64,000 bases of DNA from Streptomyces sp. NBC_01497 (GTDB taxonomy: Bacteria > Actinomycetota > Actinomycetes > Streptomycetales > Streptomycetaceae): the NCBI RefSeq assembly GCF_036250695.1, contig NZ_CP109427.1, positions 3,348,001 to 3,412,000 of the forward strand, read 5' to 3'. Shown here in pieces: positions 31,546-41,700 of the stretch. Position 1 is the first letter of the stretch, and each line of letters begins with the position of its first letter. Both the position numbers and the translations under genes were made by a program. A model generated the notes under the pieces. The model searched no databases. It saw only the letters and a list, made by a program, of their open reading frames with translations, and was not told the origin of the DNA.

Positions 31546-34500
31546 GGATTCACCTCCACTGTCAGATTCACGCCTGGGACGTTTAGGGCATTCTTGTCCG
31601 CCTGCCACTTCCCGATCCCTTGACCGGGGTTCTTGACGAACTTGTAGTCATACACGACACCTGCGGCCGGATCGAACACATCTGGTCGGGCACTCCCCGC
31701 CGTACCTCTCGGAACGGGCGCCCCTCCCAAGTAGCTTTTTTCGGTAATCAGACCACGATTTCCATAGATGCCCTGGTAGCGAGTGAGGAGAGTGTCGGCG
31801 TAAGCATGCTTAGCAGTACCCGAGACTGCCCCGCTGCCGCCCAGTCGTGCTTGAGCGCGAGTGGCAATCGCTTGCACGAGGTCCGCATTAGAGGGGTTCG
31901 TCGAGCCGCTGCAGGAGCAGGCAGCTCCATTCGGAGCAGTTCCACTATTGCAATTATGCACCAACACCGGTGTAGTCCCGGCAAATACATAGTACGTGTG
32001 CAGCTCATTGACAGTCAGGTTGTAGCGGTCCGCCGCACCCGGCGTCACGTGGACTGCGACCACCGTGACCCGGGCCGACTTGTCTGTCGTCAGGGTCTCG
32101 CCCGGCTTGAGGTCGCCGGCCTGGGTCCATGCGTGCGTCGTCGTGTCCCAGAACGGGTGGTTCGACGTGGTGTGGAGGATCGCCGGGCTGCCCGTGGGCT
32201 GCTTGACGGTGACGTCCAGCAGGTCGTGGTCGTGGTTGACCCATCGTGCCTCGACCGTCCGCGGGCCCTTGTGCTTCACCGTCTTGGGGTCGGCCGCCTG
32301 GACCTTGTCACCGGGCTTGATCTTGACGATGGCCTTGGTTTTGCCCTTGGCCATCAGAACCTTGGTGCCGGGCGCGAAGCTGCACTTCTGCGACTCCGTC
32401 TGCGCCTCGCGCTTCGGAGCGTCCGCGGAACCGGAGGAGGCCGTGGACTCGGCGTCCGAGGCCGCCGCGTCTGCTCCGGACGACGAAGCCGACGATTCGG
32501 CACTCGCCGTCTCTGTCCCCTCTTCGAGCGCCGCTGCGGCCGTGCCGCCCAGGCCGGCGGCGCCGAGGACGACCGCCCCGCTTTCGGCAGCCGCTCCGGT
32601 CGCCGCTCCCAGGACTGCCGCCGTCCCGCCGAAAGCCGCGCCTTCGGAGAGTCCGGTGGCGGCACCCACGATCACGGCCGCGCAGCCACCGGCTGTAGCG
32701 ACGACACAGGCAATCGCCCCCGCGACCACAGCGGTGGCCACCACGGTCGCTATGACCGGATGTTGCGCGATGGCGTGATAGGCCTTGTGGAAGACGTGCG
32801 TGGCGCCGTCCGCCACCTGTTTGGCGCGACAGCTCAGTGACCAGCCGCAACTCTTGTGAGCGCTGCTGCTACTACTGTTACCGCTACTACTCCCTGGATG
32901 GCCGCCGCCGCCGCTGCTGCCCGCCTTGGCGCAAGGCACCGGCTGGTTCGCGCCCGAGCAGCTGTTGTTGGTGACCCCCGGGGTGTTCCACGCATTCCCG
33001 GGTAGCGCGGTCATGCCCGTCGGGTCCGACTCGCCGACTGGGTTGTTCGCGGCGTAGGCATAGCCGTTGATCTGGTTCGGGTCCGCGACCTCCAGGACGG
33101 GGTCGAGGGAGACGAACCGGCCGGTCGTGGAGTCGTACTCACGGGCACCGAGATGCGTCAGACCGGTGTCGGTGTCCTGGATACCGTCGACAAAGCCCTT
33201 GTCCCCCAACCAGTCCGTGGAGTCCGCGCCCCCTGTTGGATCCGTCGCCGCCTCGGGCCCTCGCGGGTTGCCGAACGGGTCGCTGTAGCGTCGTACGACG
33301 GCCTGAGTGGTGCTGTCGATCTGGGTCGTCGCCGTGCCGTGGCCATCGGAGAGGACCCACGACAGGCCGCCCCCGCTGGTACGCACCGCGACGGTCTGGC
33401 CCGCCCAGGTGTAGTAACGGGTTGCTGTCGCCACCGTCGCGCTCGCTCCGAGGTGGACCTCCGTGTCGCCCAGGTAGAGGGTCGTGCCGGTGCTGTCGCG
33501 GGACAGGAGGCGATTGCCGTCCGGGTCGTAGAGATAGGAGACGGTCGTGCCGTCGGCGTTGGTGACCGTGGACAGGTTGCCCTCGTCGTCCCAGGCAAGG
33601 TGCTGGGTCTTGCCGTCGACGGTCCGGGTCGTGGTGTTGCCCGCGCTGTCGTAGTCGTAGGAGTCGGTCTTGTCGGGCTGGCCGGGCTGCGTCGTGACGG
33701 AAGAGTCCAGCGCATGCGGCTGCGAGCTGCCCGCGACCGGATATGTGTAGGTCGTCGTGGCATCGGAAGCCTCGGACCCCGTGCCGTGGTTGACCAGTTT
33801 CGTACGATCGCCGACCTGGTCGTAGCCGTAACTCTGCCAGTAGGGCGCAGGACCTCCGAGCATCGCCTCCGACGGGCTCGCGGCGCAGCCGTCGGTCGGG
33901 GTCCAGGCCTCCGTGAGGCGATCGTGCCCGTCGTAGCTGTAGCACTGGGTGTCGTCCACACCATCGGCCCTGGTGTCGACCGAGGTGGGGTTACCCGAGT
34001 CGTCGTACGTGTAGTTCGTGTCCTGTACCACCCCCGTCCCGGTGTCATCGGTCACCAGTTGTCGGGTCAGGCGCCTGGTGCCGTCCTCGTAGGTGTTGCT
34101 GATCTGCGCCCACTTGGCGGTGTCCGTGGTGGACGTACCCAAGGTGATCTGGGACACGTCCCCAGGCTTGGTGTAGACCGTGTTGAGAACGTAGCCGCTT
34201 CTCCCCTGAAGGGACTTGGGCATGCCGAGCTCGTTGTAACCGTAGATCTCCGACTCGCTCGGCAACCCCCCGACGGCCGGGTCGGTCGCCGAATACTGCG
34301 TTCCGTCGAGGTTGTAGGCGGTGCCGAAGGTGTAGGTGCCGGCCAACCCCTCTTCGCCGGTGACGGACGGCACCGTGACCCGGCTGAGCGTGGGCCGGTA
34401 CAGGGCGTCCAACTGGACGACCTGGCTCGTGTAGGCCTTACCGGTAGTGCTGGAGCCCCCCACGTACCGCACGGACGAGGCCGGCTGCCCCTTGGCGATC

Positions 34501-37500
34501 GTGTCGTACGTCCACTTCGCCAGCTGATGGTCGGCGTCCTGAACGGTGCCGTCGTACTCAGCGGTCTTGCGGCCGAGCTCGTCGTACGTATAGCTCAGAG
34601 TCTTGCCGCGGCTGTCGGTGGTGGAGGTGGTCTGGTCGAGATCGTCGTACGCGACGGTACTGGTGCCGCCGTCCGGGTCTGTGGTTGACGTCTTGCGGCC
34701 CAGAAGGTCGTAGTCGTAGTGCCAGCTGTTGCCGCTGCCGTCAGTGACTTGCGACAAGTGACTCTTGGAGTCGTAGTGGTACGTGATCGACGTGTAGGAG
34801 CCGGAAGCTGTGCCGTTGTCGTACTGGCGGGTTTCCGTGGTGCGCCCGAGCGTGTCCGCGAGCGTCGTCGTCGCGACGCCACCCTTCGGCGGGACCACCG
34901 TGGTGCGATCGCCCCCGTAACTCGTTGTGGTGGTCCACTTCTTGGTGCCGCCGGCGTAGAAGTCCTGCGCAGTGGCCCGCCCGGCTCCGTCGTACGTGGT
35001 GAGCGTCTGCGCGGGCTCGGCGGAAGTGATGTTCGCCAGCGTTCCGGATGCGTCGGTGCCGTCGGTGTAGTCAGCATCGGACTCGACGGCGAGGCCGCGT
35101 GTGTCGTACTTCGTCTCGGTGATGACGCGACCACCGCCCGGTGCCGGCGTCTGGCTCTGGCGAGGACGCAGGAGGGCGTCGTAGATGGCGTACGTGTTGT
35201 CGTACGAGGAACCGTCGTTGCGCAGCTTGCCAGTACGGACGTACGAGGCTGCCGAGTTGGACAACTCGTAGTCGTAGACGAGGCTCGCTGTCTGATTGGC
35301 GGCTTTGGAACGGTTGGGCAGCCAGATGCTGGTGAGTCTGCCTAGCGCGTCGTAACCGTAGTCCGTCCGCTTGCTGTTCGGGTCCACGACCGAGGTGGCC
35401 AGGCCCCGTGAGGGGTCGTAGACGGTGGTGGTTTTGTAGTTCTTGGCGTCGTAGCTGTCAGTACTGGTCAACGGCCCGCCGGTGGCGGGCGTGTAGGTCG
35501 TCTTCGTGGTGTGGCCCGCGGCGTCCGTGACGGTGGTGACACGGCCTTGGCTGTCGTACGCAGAGGTGGAGACAGTCTGGTAGACGGGTGCGTCATCCTG
35601 GTAGGACGTCAGCCTCTGAGTCGACGTCTCGTCGCCGACGGAGGGGGCTGTCCCGAAGGCCTTGCCGTCGTAGAGAGTGCGGTTGTCAGAGATGACGTCA
35701 TCGGGCCGCTTGGGGGTCGCGTCACAGCCGACGTCGACGATCTCGACCCGAGTGGGGACAGCACGCAACCAGGCCGTGTTGTTGTTCGCGAGCGTGGTGC
35801 GCGTGCACTGTTCGTCACCCGAGACGTTCGTGTCACCGTCGTCGTCCACCTGTATCGGGGCACCCGTGTCGGGATCGTAGGTGGTGTGGACGGCCATGTC
35901 CCGGGTGCCGCCGGCGGAGAGATCCGTGCGCGTGTAGACCGCTGCGGGGTCGGTGTAGTCGGACTCGCGTGTCCCGTCGGTTCCTGTCTGGTGGATCCAC
36001 TCGTCAGTGACCGTGCCGGAGACTTCGTGCGATCCGTCGTAAGTGATCTCCTCACGAACCGATCCGGCAAGCGGTTCGGCGTCGGTGACCGCGGTGCCCT
36101 GCGAGTCGGTGATCTTGACGCTGCGCTTGCTGCCGTCTGCCTGCTTGTCGCCGTCCATGCCGCGGAAGTAGCTGTCCACGGTCTTGGTCCTGGTGGACTG
36201 TGCGTCACCTGAGGTCGTTGTCACACTCCCGTAGCCGCGCCACTGCGACCAGGTGATCCGCTTGGCTGGAGAGGTGACGTCGTCGGTGTCGTAGTGCCAA
36301 GCGGGGGAGCCACTGTAGGTGTAGTCCGTCTCCTGCAGGGGTGCCCCGCCCGTGGGATCGGACTGGAGAACCTGCTGGACGACGTACTTGTGGAAGTAGT
36401 CGAGCTCGGGGCCATCGGTGAACGGCGGCGTCCAGTAGGTCGGATAGCAGAGTTTGGTATCGGAGTCCGGCGCGCTGGGCATGTTCGAGCCGACGACGCA
36501 TTGCGGGTCGGAGTAGTTGACGGTCAGGACCGAGCCGGTCTCGGACGTGATGGTCCGGACACGCCATTTGACGAGTGCGGCAATGTCGTCGTGCGTGGTG
36601 TCGACCCGGTTGGTCATCTGGACGCCGGCGAACGTGACCGGCTTCATGGCGACGGCCTTGCCGTCCTGGCCGGTCCGCGTGATCGAGTTCAGCCAGAGGC
36701 CCGCCGAGGTGCCGTCGCCCGGATCGGGGAACGAATGGTCGAGCTGCCAGGAATCGACGTCCTTGTATGCTGCCGGGCTGACGGATGTGTCCCATACCTT
36801 CGTGGTTACCCCGGTGAGCCGCTTGCGCGAAAAGAACGTCGGCGAGGGGTCGTCCTTACAGATCTTGCCCGAGGCACAGATCTGGTCGAAAGGAACGTCG
36901 GGCCAATCCTCGGCTGTCGTGGAAGTCAGCGAGTCGCACTTCTCCGTGCTGGTCGGCACGCACCGTTCCGCCGTGGTGAACGCCACCTCGTCCGGTGCTG
37001 TTCCAAAGACCGAGGATGCCGTCAGCCCGTAATCGATGCGGGACAGGTAGCCGCCACGGTCGTAAGCGCTACCGTTGGCGGTGGTGGTCCCGTTCTTGGC
37101 GTAGTAATTGACCTCCTTCGTGTACCAGTACGACATGGCGTTGCCGTGAGTGTCGACCACATAGTCGAGGTTCCAGCGCCACGCCTGGTCGCAGGAACTG
37201 TCGGCAAAGGTCGAGGCATGGCACGGCTCACCCGCGTCGTCGCCGAACACGGGCACGGTCCATGTCGAGTTGGTTTCCGACTTACCGCTACCCCAGCCGG
37301 GCAAGCGGTTTTCACCGAAGACGTACTGCATGCCGTCGGCGGTGGTGACGGTCCAGTACTCGCCGTCATTGTCACCGTTGACCGCACCCGTGGAGCGGGT
37401 GACCCGCTCTCCGTCATCGTCCTTGGGATGCCATTCGCCGGTCTTGGAGTCCTTGATCAGCGGGGAGGTCTGTCCGTTCAGAACAAGTGTGGCGTTATCG

Positions 37501-38630
37501 TTCGCCCAGCATTCGTCGTACTTCTTCGACTGCCCGTCGTCGTCGCACGAGTCGTACGCCCGCTCGATGTACGAGGTCGGCAGGTCCCATCCCTCACCCA
37601 CCCAGGATGGTTGGTTGTTGGTGGACGGCAGACGCCCGTCCACACTCTGTGAGTCATAGCCGATCGCGAGGCTGGGGGCCGGACCGCCCGAAGAAGGCGG
37701 CACAGAGAGCGGGTACGACCAGTTGAAGTCGCCACTGGAGCCTCCGGCCTGCCAGGAGGCGGACGGGGAGAGAGAGGTGGCCTGGTACGAGCCTGCCCCG
37801 GAGGACGGTGCGGCAGTCGCCGCGATGACGCTGAGGCCAGTGGCCTCGGCCGTTCTCGGGCTCGCCGGGGACGTGGATGTCGCCATGGCGCTCTGCAATA
37901 CCTGCGAGGCGGAGTCCTGCGGAAGAGCGACCGTGGCCGTCAGGGTGTGGTGCCGGATGTCGTTGTCCGTCTTCACCGGAGTCCGAGTGCGGCAGCCCTG
38001 GGTGTCGGGCGTCGTGAGAGCGCATGCGGGCAGTTGGACGAGAGAGAGACGTGAGGCGTAGTCACCACCGAACGCGTCCGCGAAGCCCGAATAGTCAAGG
38101 GTGAGTCGCGCCTTCCCGGAGCGGTTCCCCACGCCTCCCGAGACCGACACCAGTGCGCCGTCTGCGCCGGCGGCCACCGCCGTCGCGTGGTCCGCGACCT
38201 GTACGGATGCGGAGTGCGGCGCGGCAACGGAAGGGGCCGGGACAGCGGACAGTTGCACTGGCAGGCCACCGACGGATTCCGCCTTGCCCGGATGGTCGGC
38301 AGACGCCACCGCGAGGGTGACATCGGCGGCCTTCGGCCAGGTCACGGCCTTCTTCAGCGCGTTGGACGTCCGCCCAGCGGCCGCCTTCTCAGGGTCCTTG
38401 ACCGTGGCGGCCTTGGCTTTGAACGGCACGGCGGTGCCGGGCTTCACCTGGTCGGCCTGCACCGTGTGATGCCCGTGGCGCTCGTTCGCCCAGGTGGCAG
38501 GAGCCGTGCCGAGAAGGGTCGCGGTGACCGCCCCGGATGCCAAGACGACGATCCAGCTCCGTATCCGGCCGGACCGCTGTCCGCTCCAGGCGAGCGCTCT
38601 GAAAGGCGCCGCGTGTGTGCCGCCACGCAT
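31542..38630 (-). CDS. Giant secreted RHS-repeat polymorphic toxin with HINT domain and PD-(D/E)XK-like nuclease tip
   Basis: About 2362 residues. ATG 38630 has GGAG 8 bases upstream; in-frame ATG 38645 and 38675 are alternatives. Order: signal/TM (about 20-50), SpvB-like N-terminal region (to about 800), a long run of YD repeats, and the RHS core ending in YAYAANNPVGESDPTG (about 1870). Next come an Ala/Gly-rich hydrophobic stretch, a Ser/Glu-rich linker, and a HINT self-cleaving domain (2083-2226, CSFAPGTKVLM to VLVH-N-C). The last 136 residues are the toxin. The tip contains RPDVFDPAAGVVYDYK, a PD-x10-DxK motif as in restriction-endonuclease-fold DNases. Inferred role: the RHS shell is exported, HINT releases the tip, and the tip cuts DNA in competitors. 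It follows the LamG gene by 98 bases and overlaps its candidate immunity gene. Confidence 0.9.
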   Translation of the reverse strand: MRGGTHAAPFRALAWSGQRSGRIRSWIVVLASGAVTATLLGTAPATWANERHGHHTVQADQVKPGTAVPFKAKAATVKDPEKAAAGRTSNALKKAVTWPKAADVTLAVASADHPGKAESVGGLPVQLSAVPAPSVAAPHSASVQVADHATAVAAGADGALVSVSGGVGNRSGKARLTLDYSGFADAFGGDYASRLSLVQLPACALTTPDTQGCRTRTPVKTDNDIRHHTLTATVALPQDSASQVLQSAMATSTSPASPRTAEATGLSVIAATAAPSSGAGSYQATSLSPSASWQAGGSSGDFNWSYPLSVPPSSGGPAPSLAIGYDSQSVDGRLPSTNNQPSWVGEGWDLPTSYIERAYDSCDDDGQSKKYDECWANDNATLVLNGQTSPLIKDSKTGEWHPKDDDGERVTRSTGAVNGDNDGEYWTVTTADGMQYVFGENRLPGWGSGKSETNSTWTVPVFGDDAGEPCHASTFADSSCDQAWRWNLDYVVDTHGNAMSYWYTKEVNYYAKNGTTTANGSAYDRGGYLSRIDYGLTASSVFGTAPDEVAFTTAERCVPTSTEKCDSLTSTTAEDWPDVPFDQICASGKICKDDPSPTFFSRKRLTGVTTKVWDTSVSPAAYKDVDSWQLDHSFPDPGDGTSAGLWLNSITRTGQDGKAVAMKPVTFAGVQMTNRVDTTHDDIAALVKWRVRTITSETGSVLTVNYSDPQCVVGSNMPSAPDSDTKLCYPTYWTPPFTDGPELDYFHKYVVQQVLQSDPTGGAPLQETDYTYSGSPAWHYDTDDVTSPAKRITWSQWRGYGSVTTTSGDAQSTRTKTVDSYFRGMDGDKQADGSKRSVKITDSQGTAVTDAEPLAGSVREEITYDGSHEVSGTVTDEWIHQTGTDGTRESDYTDPAAVYTRTDLSAGGTRDMAVHTTYDPDTGAPIQVDDDGDTNVSGDEQCTRTTLANNNTAWLRAVPTRVEIVDVGCDATPKRPDDVISDNRTLYDGKAFGTAPSVGDETSTQRLTSYQDDAPVYQTVSTSAYDSQGRVTTVTDAAGHTTKTTYTPATGGPLTSTDSYDAKNYKTTTVYDPSRGLATSVVDPNSKRTDYGYDALGRLTSIWLPNRSKAANQTASLVYDYELSNSAASYVRTGKLRNDGSSYDNTYAIYDALLRPRQSQTPAPGGGRVITETKYDTRGLAVESDADYTDGTDASGTLANITSAEPAQTLTTYDGAGRATAQDFYAGGTKKWTTTTSYGGDRTTVVPPKGGVATTTLADTLGRTTETRQYDNGTASGSYTSITYHYDSKSHLSQVTDGSGNSWHYDYDLLGRKTSTTDPDGGTSTVAYDDLDQTTSTTDSRGKTLSYTYDELGRKTAEYDGTVQDADHQLAKWTYDTIAKGQPASSVRYVGGSSTTGKAYTSQVVQLDALYRPTLSRVTVPSVTGEEGLAGTYTFGTAYNLDGTQYSATDPAVGGLPSESEIYGYNELGMPKSLQGRSGYVLNTVYTKPGDVSQITLGTSTTDTAKWAQISNTYEDGTRRLTRQLVTDDTGTGVVQDTNYTYDDSGNPTSVDTRADGVDDTQCYSYDGHDRLTEAWTPTDGCAASPSEAMLGGPAPYWQSYGYDQVGDRTKLVNHGTGSEASDATTTYTYPVAGSSQPHALDSSVTTQPGQPDKTDSYDYDSAGNTTTRTVDGKTQHLAWDDEGNLSTVTNADGTTVSYLYDPDGNRLLSRDSTGTTLYLGDTEVHLGASATVATATRYYTWAGQTVAVRTSGGGLSWVLSDGHGTATTQIDSTTQAVVRRYSDPFGNPRGPEAATDPTGGADSTDWLGDKGFVDGIQDTDTGLTHLGAREYDSTTGRFVSLDPVLEVADPNQINGYAYAANNPVGESDPTGMTALPGNAWNTPGVTNNSCSGANQPVPCAKAGSSGGGGHPGSSSGNSSSSSAHKSCGWSLSCRAKQVADGATHVFHKAYHAIAQHPVIATVVATAVVAGAIACVVATAGGCAAVIVGAATGLSEGAAFGGTAAVLGAATGAAAESGAVVLGAAGLGGTAAAALEEGTETASAESSASSSGADAAASDAESTASSGSADAPKREAQTESQKCSFAPGTKVLMAKGKTKAIVKIKPGDKVQAADPKTVKHKGPRTVEARWVNHDHDLLDVTVKQPTGSPAILHTTSNHPFWDTTTHAWTQAGDLKPGETLTTDKSARVTVVAVHVTPGAADRYNLTVNELHTYYVFAGTTPVLVHNCNSGTAPNGAACSCSGSTNPSNADLVQAIATRAQARLGGSGAVSGTAKHAYADTLLTRYQGIYGNRGLITEKSYLGGAPVPRGTAGSARPDVFDPAAGVVYDYKFVKNPGQGIGKWQADKNALNVPGVNLTVEVNP

Positions 38631-38728
38631 GTGTGAACTCCGCATCCTTGGGGGTGGTGCGAACCGATGCCCCACGGACGTACCGCAGGGTGGTGCCGCC
38701 GTCTGAGAGCCCGGGGAATTTCCCGAGG

Positions 38729-41700
38729 TCAGAGCGGGAAGAGGTACTCGTCGTAGAACATCTGGGCGATGTCGGTACCGGACATGACGCCCGTCCAGAG
38801 GCGTACGCGCTGGACGAGCCCCGTCGCGTCATCGCCATAGGCACCCGAAGAGGTGCGGCCTCGCCCGATCGAGAAGGCCCCGCTCGCCTGCCAGGGCTGG
38901 TCGAAGACGACTCCTCCGTCAGAGCCCTCGTCCGATTCGTCGTCACCGACGGCGCCTTGTTGGACACCGTTCACGTAGAGCGTCAGATCCTGGTTCGCCG
39001 CGTCGTACACGCCGGTGAGAAGAGTCCAGGTGGTCGGGTCCGCGAACACTGCGGAGTCGAGGCCGGTCGGGTCGGAAACGACGGTCGCGGTGGTGGAGTC
39101 GGCCGTCGTTCTGCCGAACATCCAGGCTCCCTCGGACGACCCGGCGGGCTGGCTGTACCAGATTGCCCATGAGTCGCGCTTGCCGCCCGACTGGCCTGCG
39201 ATGCGCACCGTGTGGGCGACGGAGGTGTCGGCGAGGGGGCCTGGATCCAGCTTCACCCAGGTGGCGATCGTGAAGGCGCCCTGCGCGTCGACGAGGGGCC
39301 CGGGCGTCGTCAGATATCCGTTAGAGGTGCCGTCCAGTGCGAGGGCGTTGCCCATCCCGCCGTCGAGATCGTCCGTCCATGTCGCCCCGCTGCCGAGCGT
39401 GGCGGTGTGACCGTAGCCGGAGGTGTCGGTGGCGGTGGTTCCCGACGTGGCGCCGAGCTCCCAGTCCGCGACCAGGGACGGGTGGGTTTCATTCTGGTCA
39501 TCCGTCATGTCCTGCAGGTCCGCGACCTCATCTGCCGACATGATCCTGTTCCACAGCCGGACGTCGTCAATCTGTCCGGTGAAGTAGTCCGTGTACGAGC
39601 CCCCGTACTGCCCGCGCCCGATCTGGAGGGATCCCGTCGCCTTCCACGGTGTGGTGAAGGCCACCGGATCACCCTGCGGGAGACCGTTCACGTACAGCTG
39701 GATCGTCTGCGCCTGGGCGTCGTAGACGCCCATCAGGTGGGTCCACACACCGACCGCGGGCACTGCTGTGGAGACAGATCGCACGATGGTCGGTGCGGTG
39801 GCGTCCGTCGCATAGCGGTTGAAGATCCACGCCTTGTACGACGTCGAGTAGTAGAGGGCGAAGGATGATCCGCTCGTCCCGGCCTGGGCGGCCACGACCC
39901 CGTTGTGCGAGTCATCGGTGAGCCGGGCCCAGCCCGAGATGCTGAAGGACTTCGTCGTGTCCAGTCCGGTTCCGCTCGCAGAGGCGTACCCGGCGGTACC
40001 GTCCGTTGCCAGGGACTTGCCCGCTCTCGCGAGGTCCGACCAGGACGAACCCGAGGAGGAGAGGGTCGCGACGTGCGAACCCGCCCCGTCGCCCGCCGAG
40101 TTCCCGCTTCCCTCGTCGAAGGACCACGTGTCCACCGGCGACGCGCCCTCCGCGGCCTTGAAGTAATAGGTGGAGCTCGCGGACACGTTCCCTGCCGCGT
40201 CGGCGGTCTGCACGGTCAGCGCATTCAACCCACGTGCGTCTGGCGCCAGGTTGAGTGCGAGGCTCGCCGTGGGTGACGCGAACGACTTGGTGACCTGGCG
40301 ACCCTCGTTGAGCGTGTATGTGTACTTGACGACGTCTGAAGCACCGGCCTTGACCGTGAAGGCTCCGGGAGCCCCCACGCCGCCTGCCGCCGTGCAGCTG
40401 TCAGGATCATCGGAGCTGGCGCACTCCGGATACGTGGTCGAGGTCACGGCCGGCGGCGCGGGTTTGCTGGTGTCGACGTGGAAGGCGCAGGCACCGGTCG
40501 TAGTCCAGCCGGAGTACATCGACGCGGTTGTGCCGTCGAAGGAGTACTGGTATTCCGTCCTGGTCTTGAACCAGTAGGTCTGGCCGTTCTTAAGTGTCGG
40601 TGTCTTCCAGGTACCGGCCTTGCCCGATGTCGTCCAGGCCGAAGGACTGCCCGAGGCGACCAGCGGGTCCGCGATGTCCGGGTCGTACTGGTACAGCTCG
40701 AAGTTCGGACGGAGCTTGGACTGTGATCCGTCGGCCGACTTCGGGGCGGCCGTGAGCGTGGGCGTGAGGGTACGGATATTCACGGCCACACTCGAACTCT
40801 TCCCGCACGCGAGGTTCGGGTCGGACAGTTTGAGCGAAGTGGGTGTGCTCGGCTTGGACACGAAGGTGACGGACAGCGTGGGCTTGGTCTCCGATGGGGA
40901 CTCGAACTGCTTCCACTCCAGGTCGTTCGTCTCGCTGCTCGCACGCAGGCCGACCGTGGTGGTGGCGCCGGAGCGCGCTGCGCCGTATGCGACCGCGCTG
41001 GTCGCGTCGAAGGACACGTTGCCGCCAGGACAGGAAGCCGAATACCCCTTCGCTGCTGAGACGGTGTCGATCTTCGACATCCAGGACGGCTGCTTGTTCC
41101 AGGTGTTCGAGGAAGAGATCCCACCGGTGTGCCACAACTCCACCGGTTCCTTGGTGCAGTTGGCAGCCCAGTTCTCCAGCGCCGTGAACGTCGCCGAGAG
41201 AATCTTCTTCCCGCTGAGGCTGTGGGTGTCGAACTGGTAGAGCGAGCGGACAACCTTGCTGTCGTCCCACGAGTCGTAGCCGGAGCCCAATGAGTGCTTC
41301 GTCTTCCAGAAGGACGTCGACGGCTCACCGGACCACAACGCCGTCCACCCGGCGAGGGAGGAACTGGTCGTCTGCGGATCGAGGACCACCGGATACGTGG
41401 TGCCTGGGGCACTCAGGAAGGAACGATCCGGCGAGACGGACAGCGTGTCACCGCTGGCCGAGACGCCCATGACCGCCGTCTTCGCGCCAGGACCCGGGCC
41501 GTCCGTGGCATCCCCGGGAGCGTCACTGGCCGACGCTTCATCGCGCGTGGCGGCGCTACGCGCAGCGGCCCCCGACATGGTGGGATCGTCTGAGGACGCG
41601 GGGGTGGAGTCCCACATCAGCGCCGTTCCGGTGGTGAATTCGGGGCGCCCGGCGCTGTCGACGAGTGCCACGCCGCCATCAGCGTCCGGCGTCAGTGTGA

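Noticed and set aside
31620..32840. 406-codon rightward frame opposite the RHS C-terminus
   Set aside because: Antisense shadow; the minus strand encodes the recognisable HINT and nuclease-like domains.
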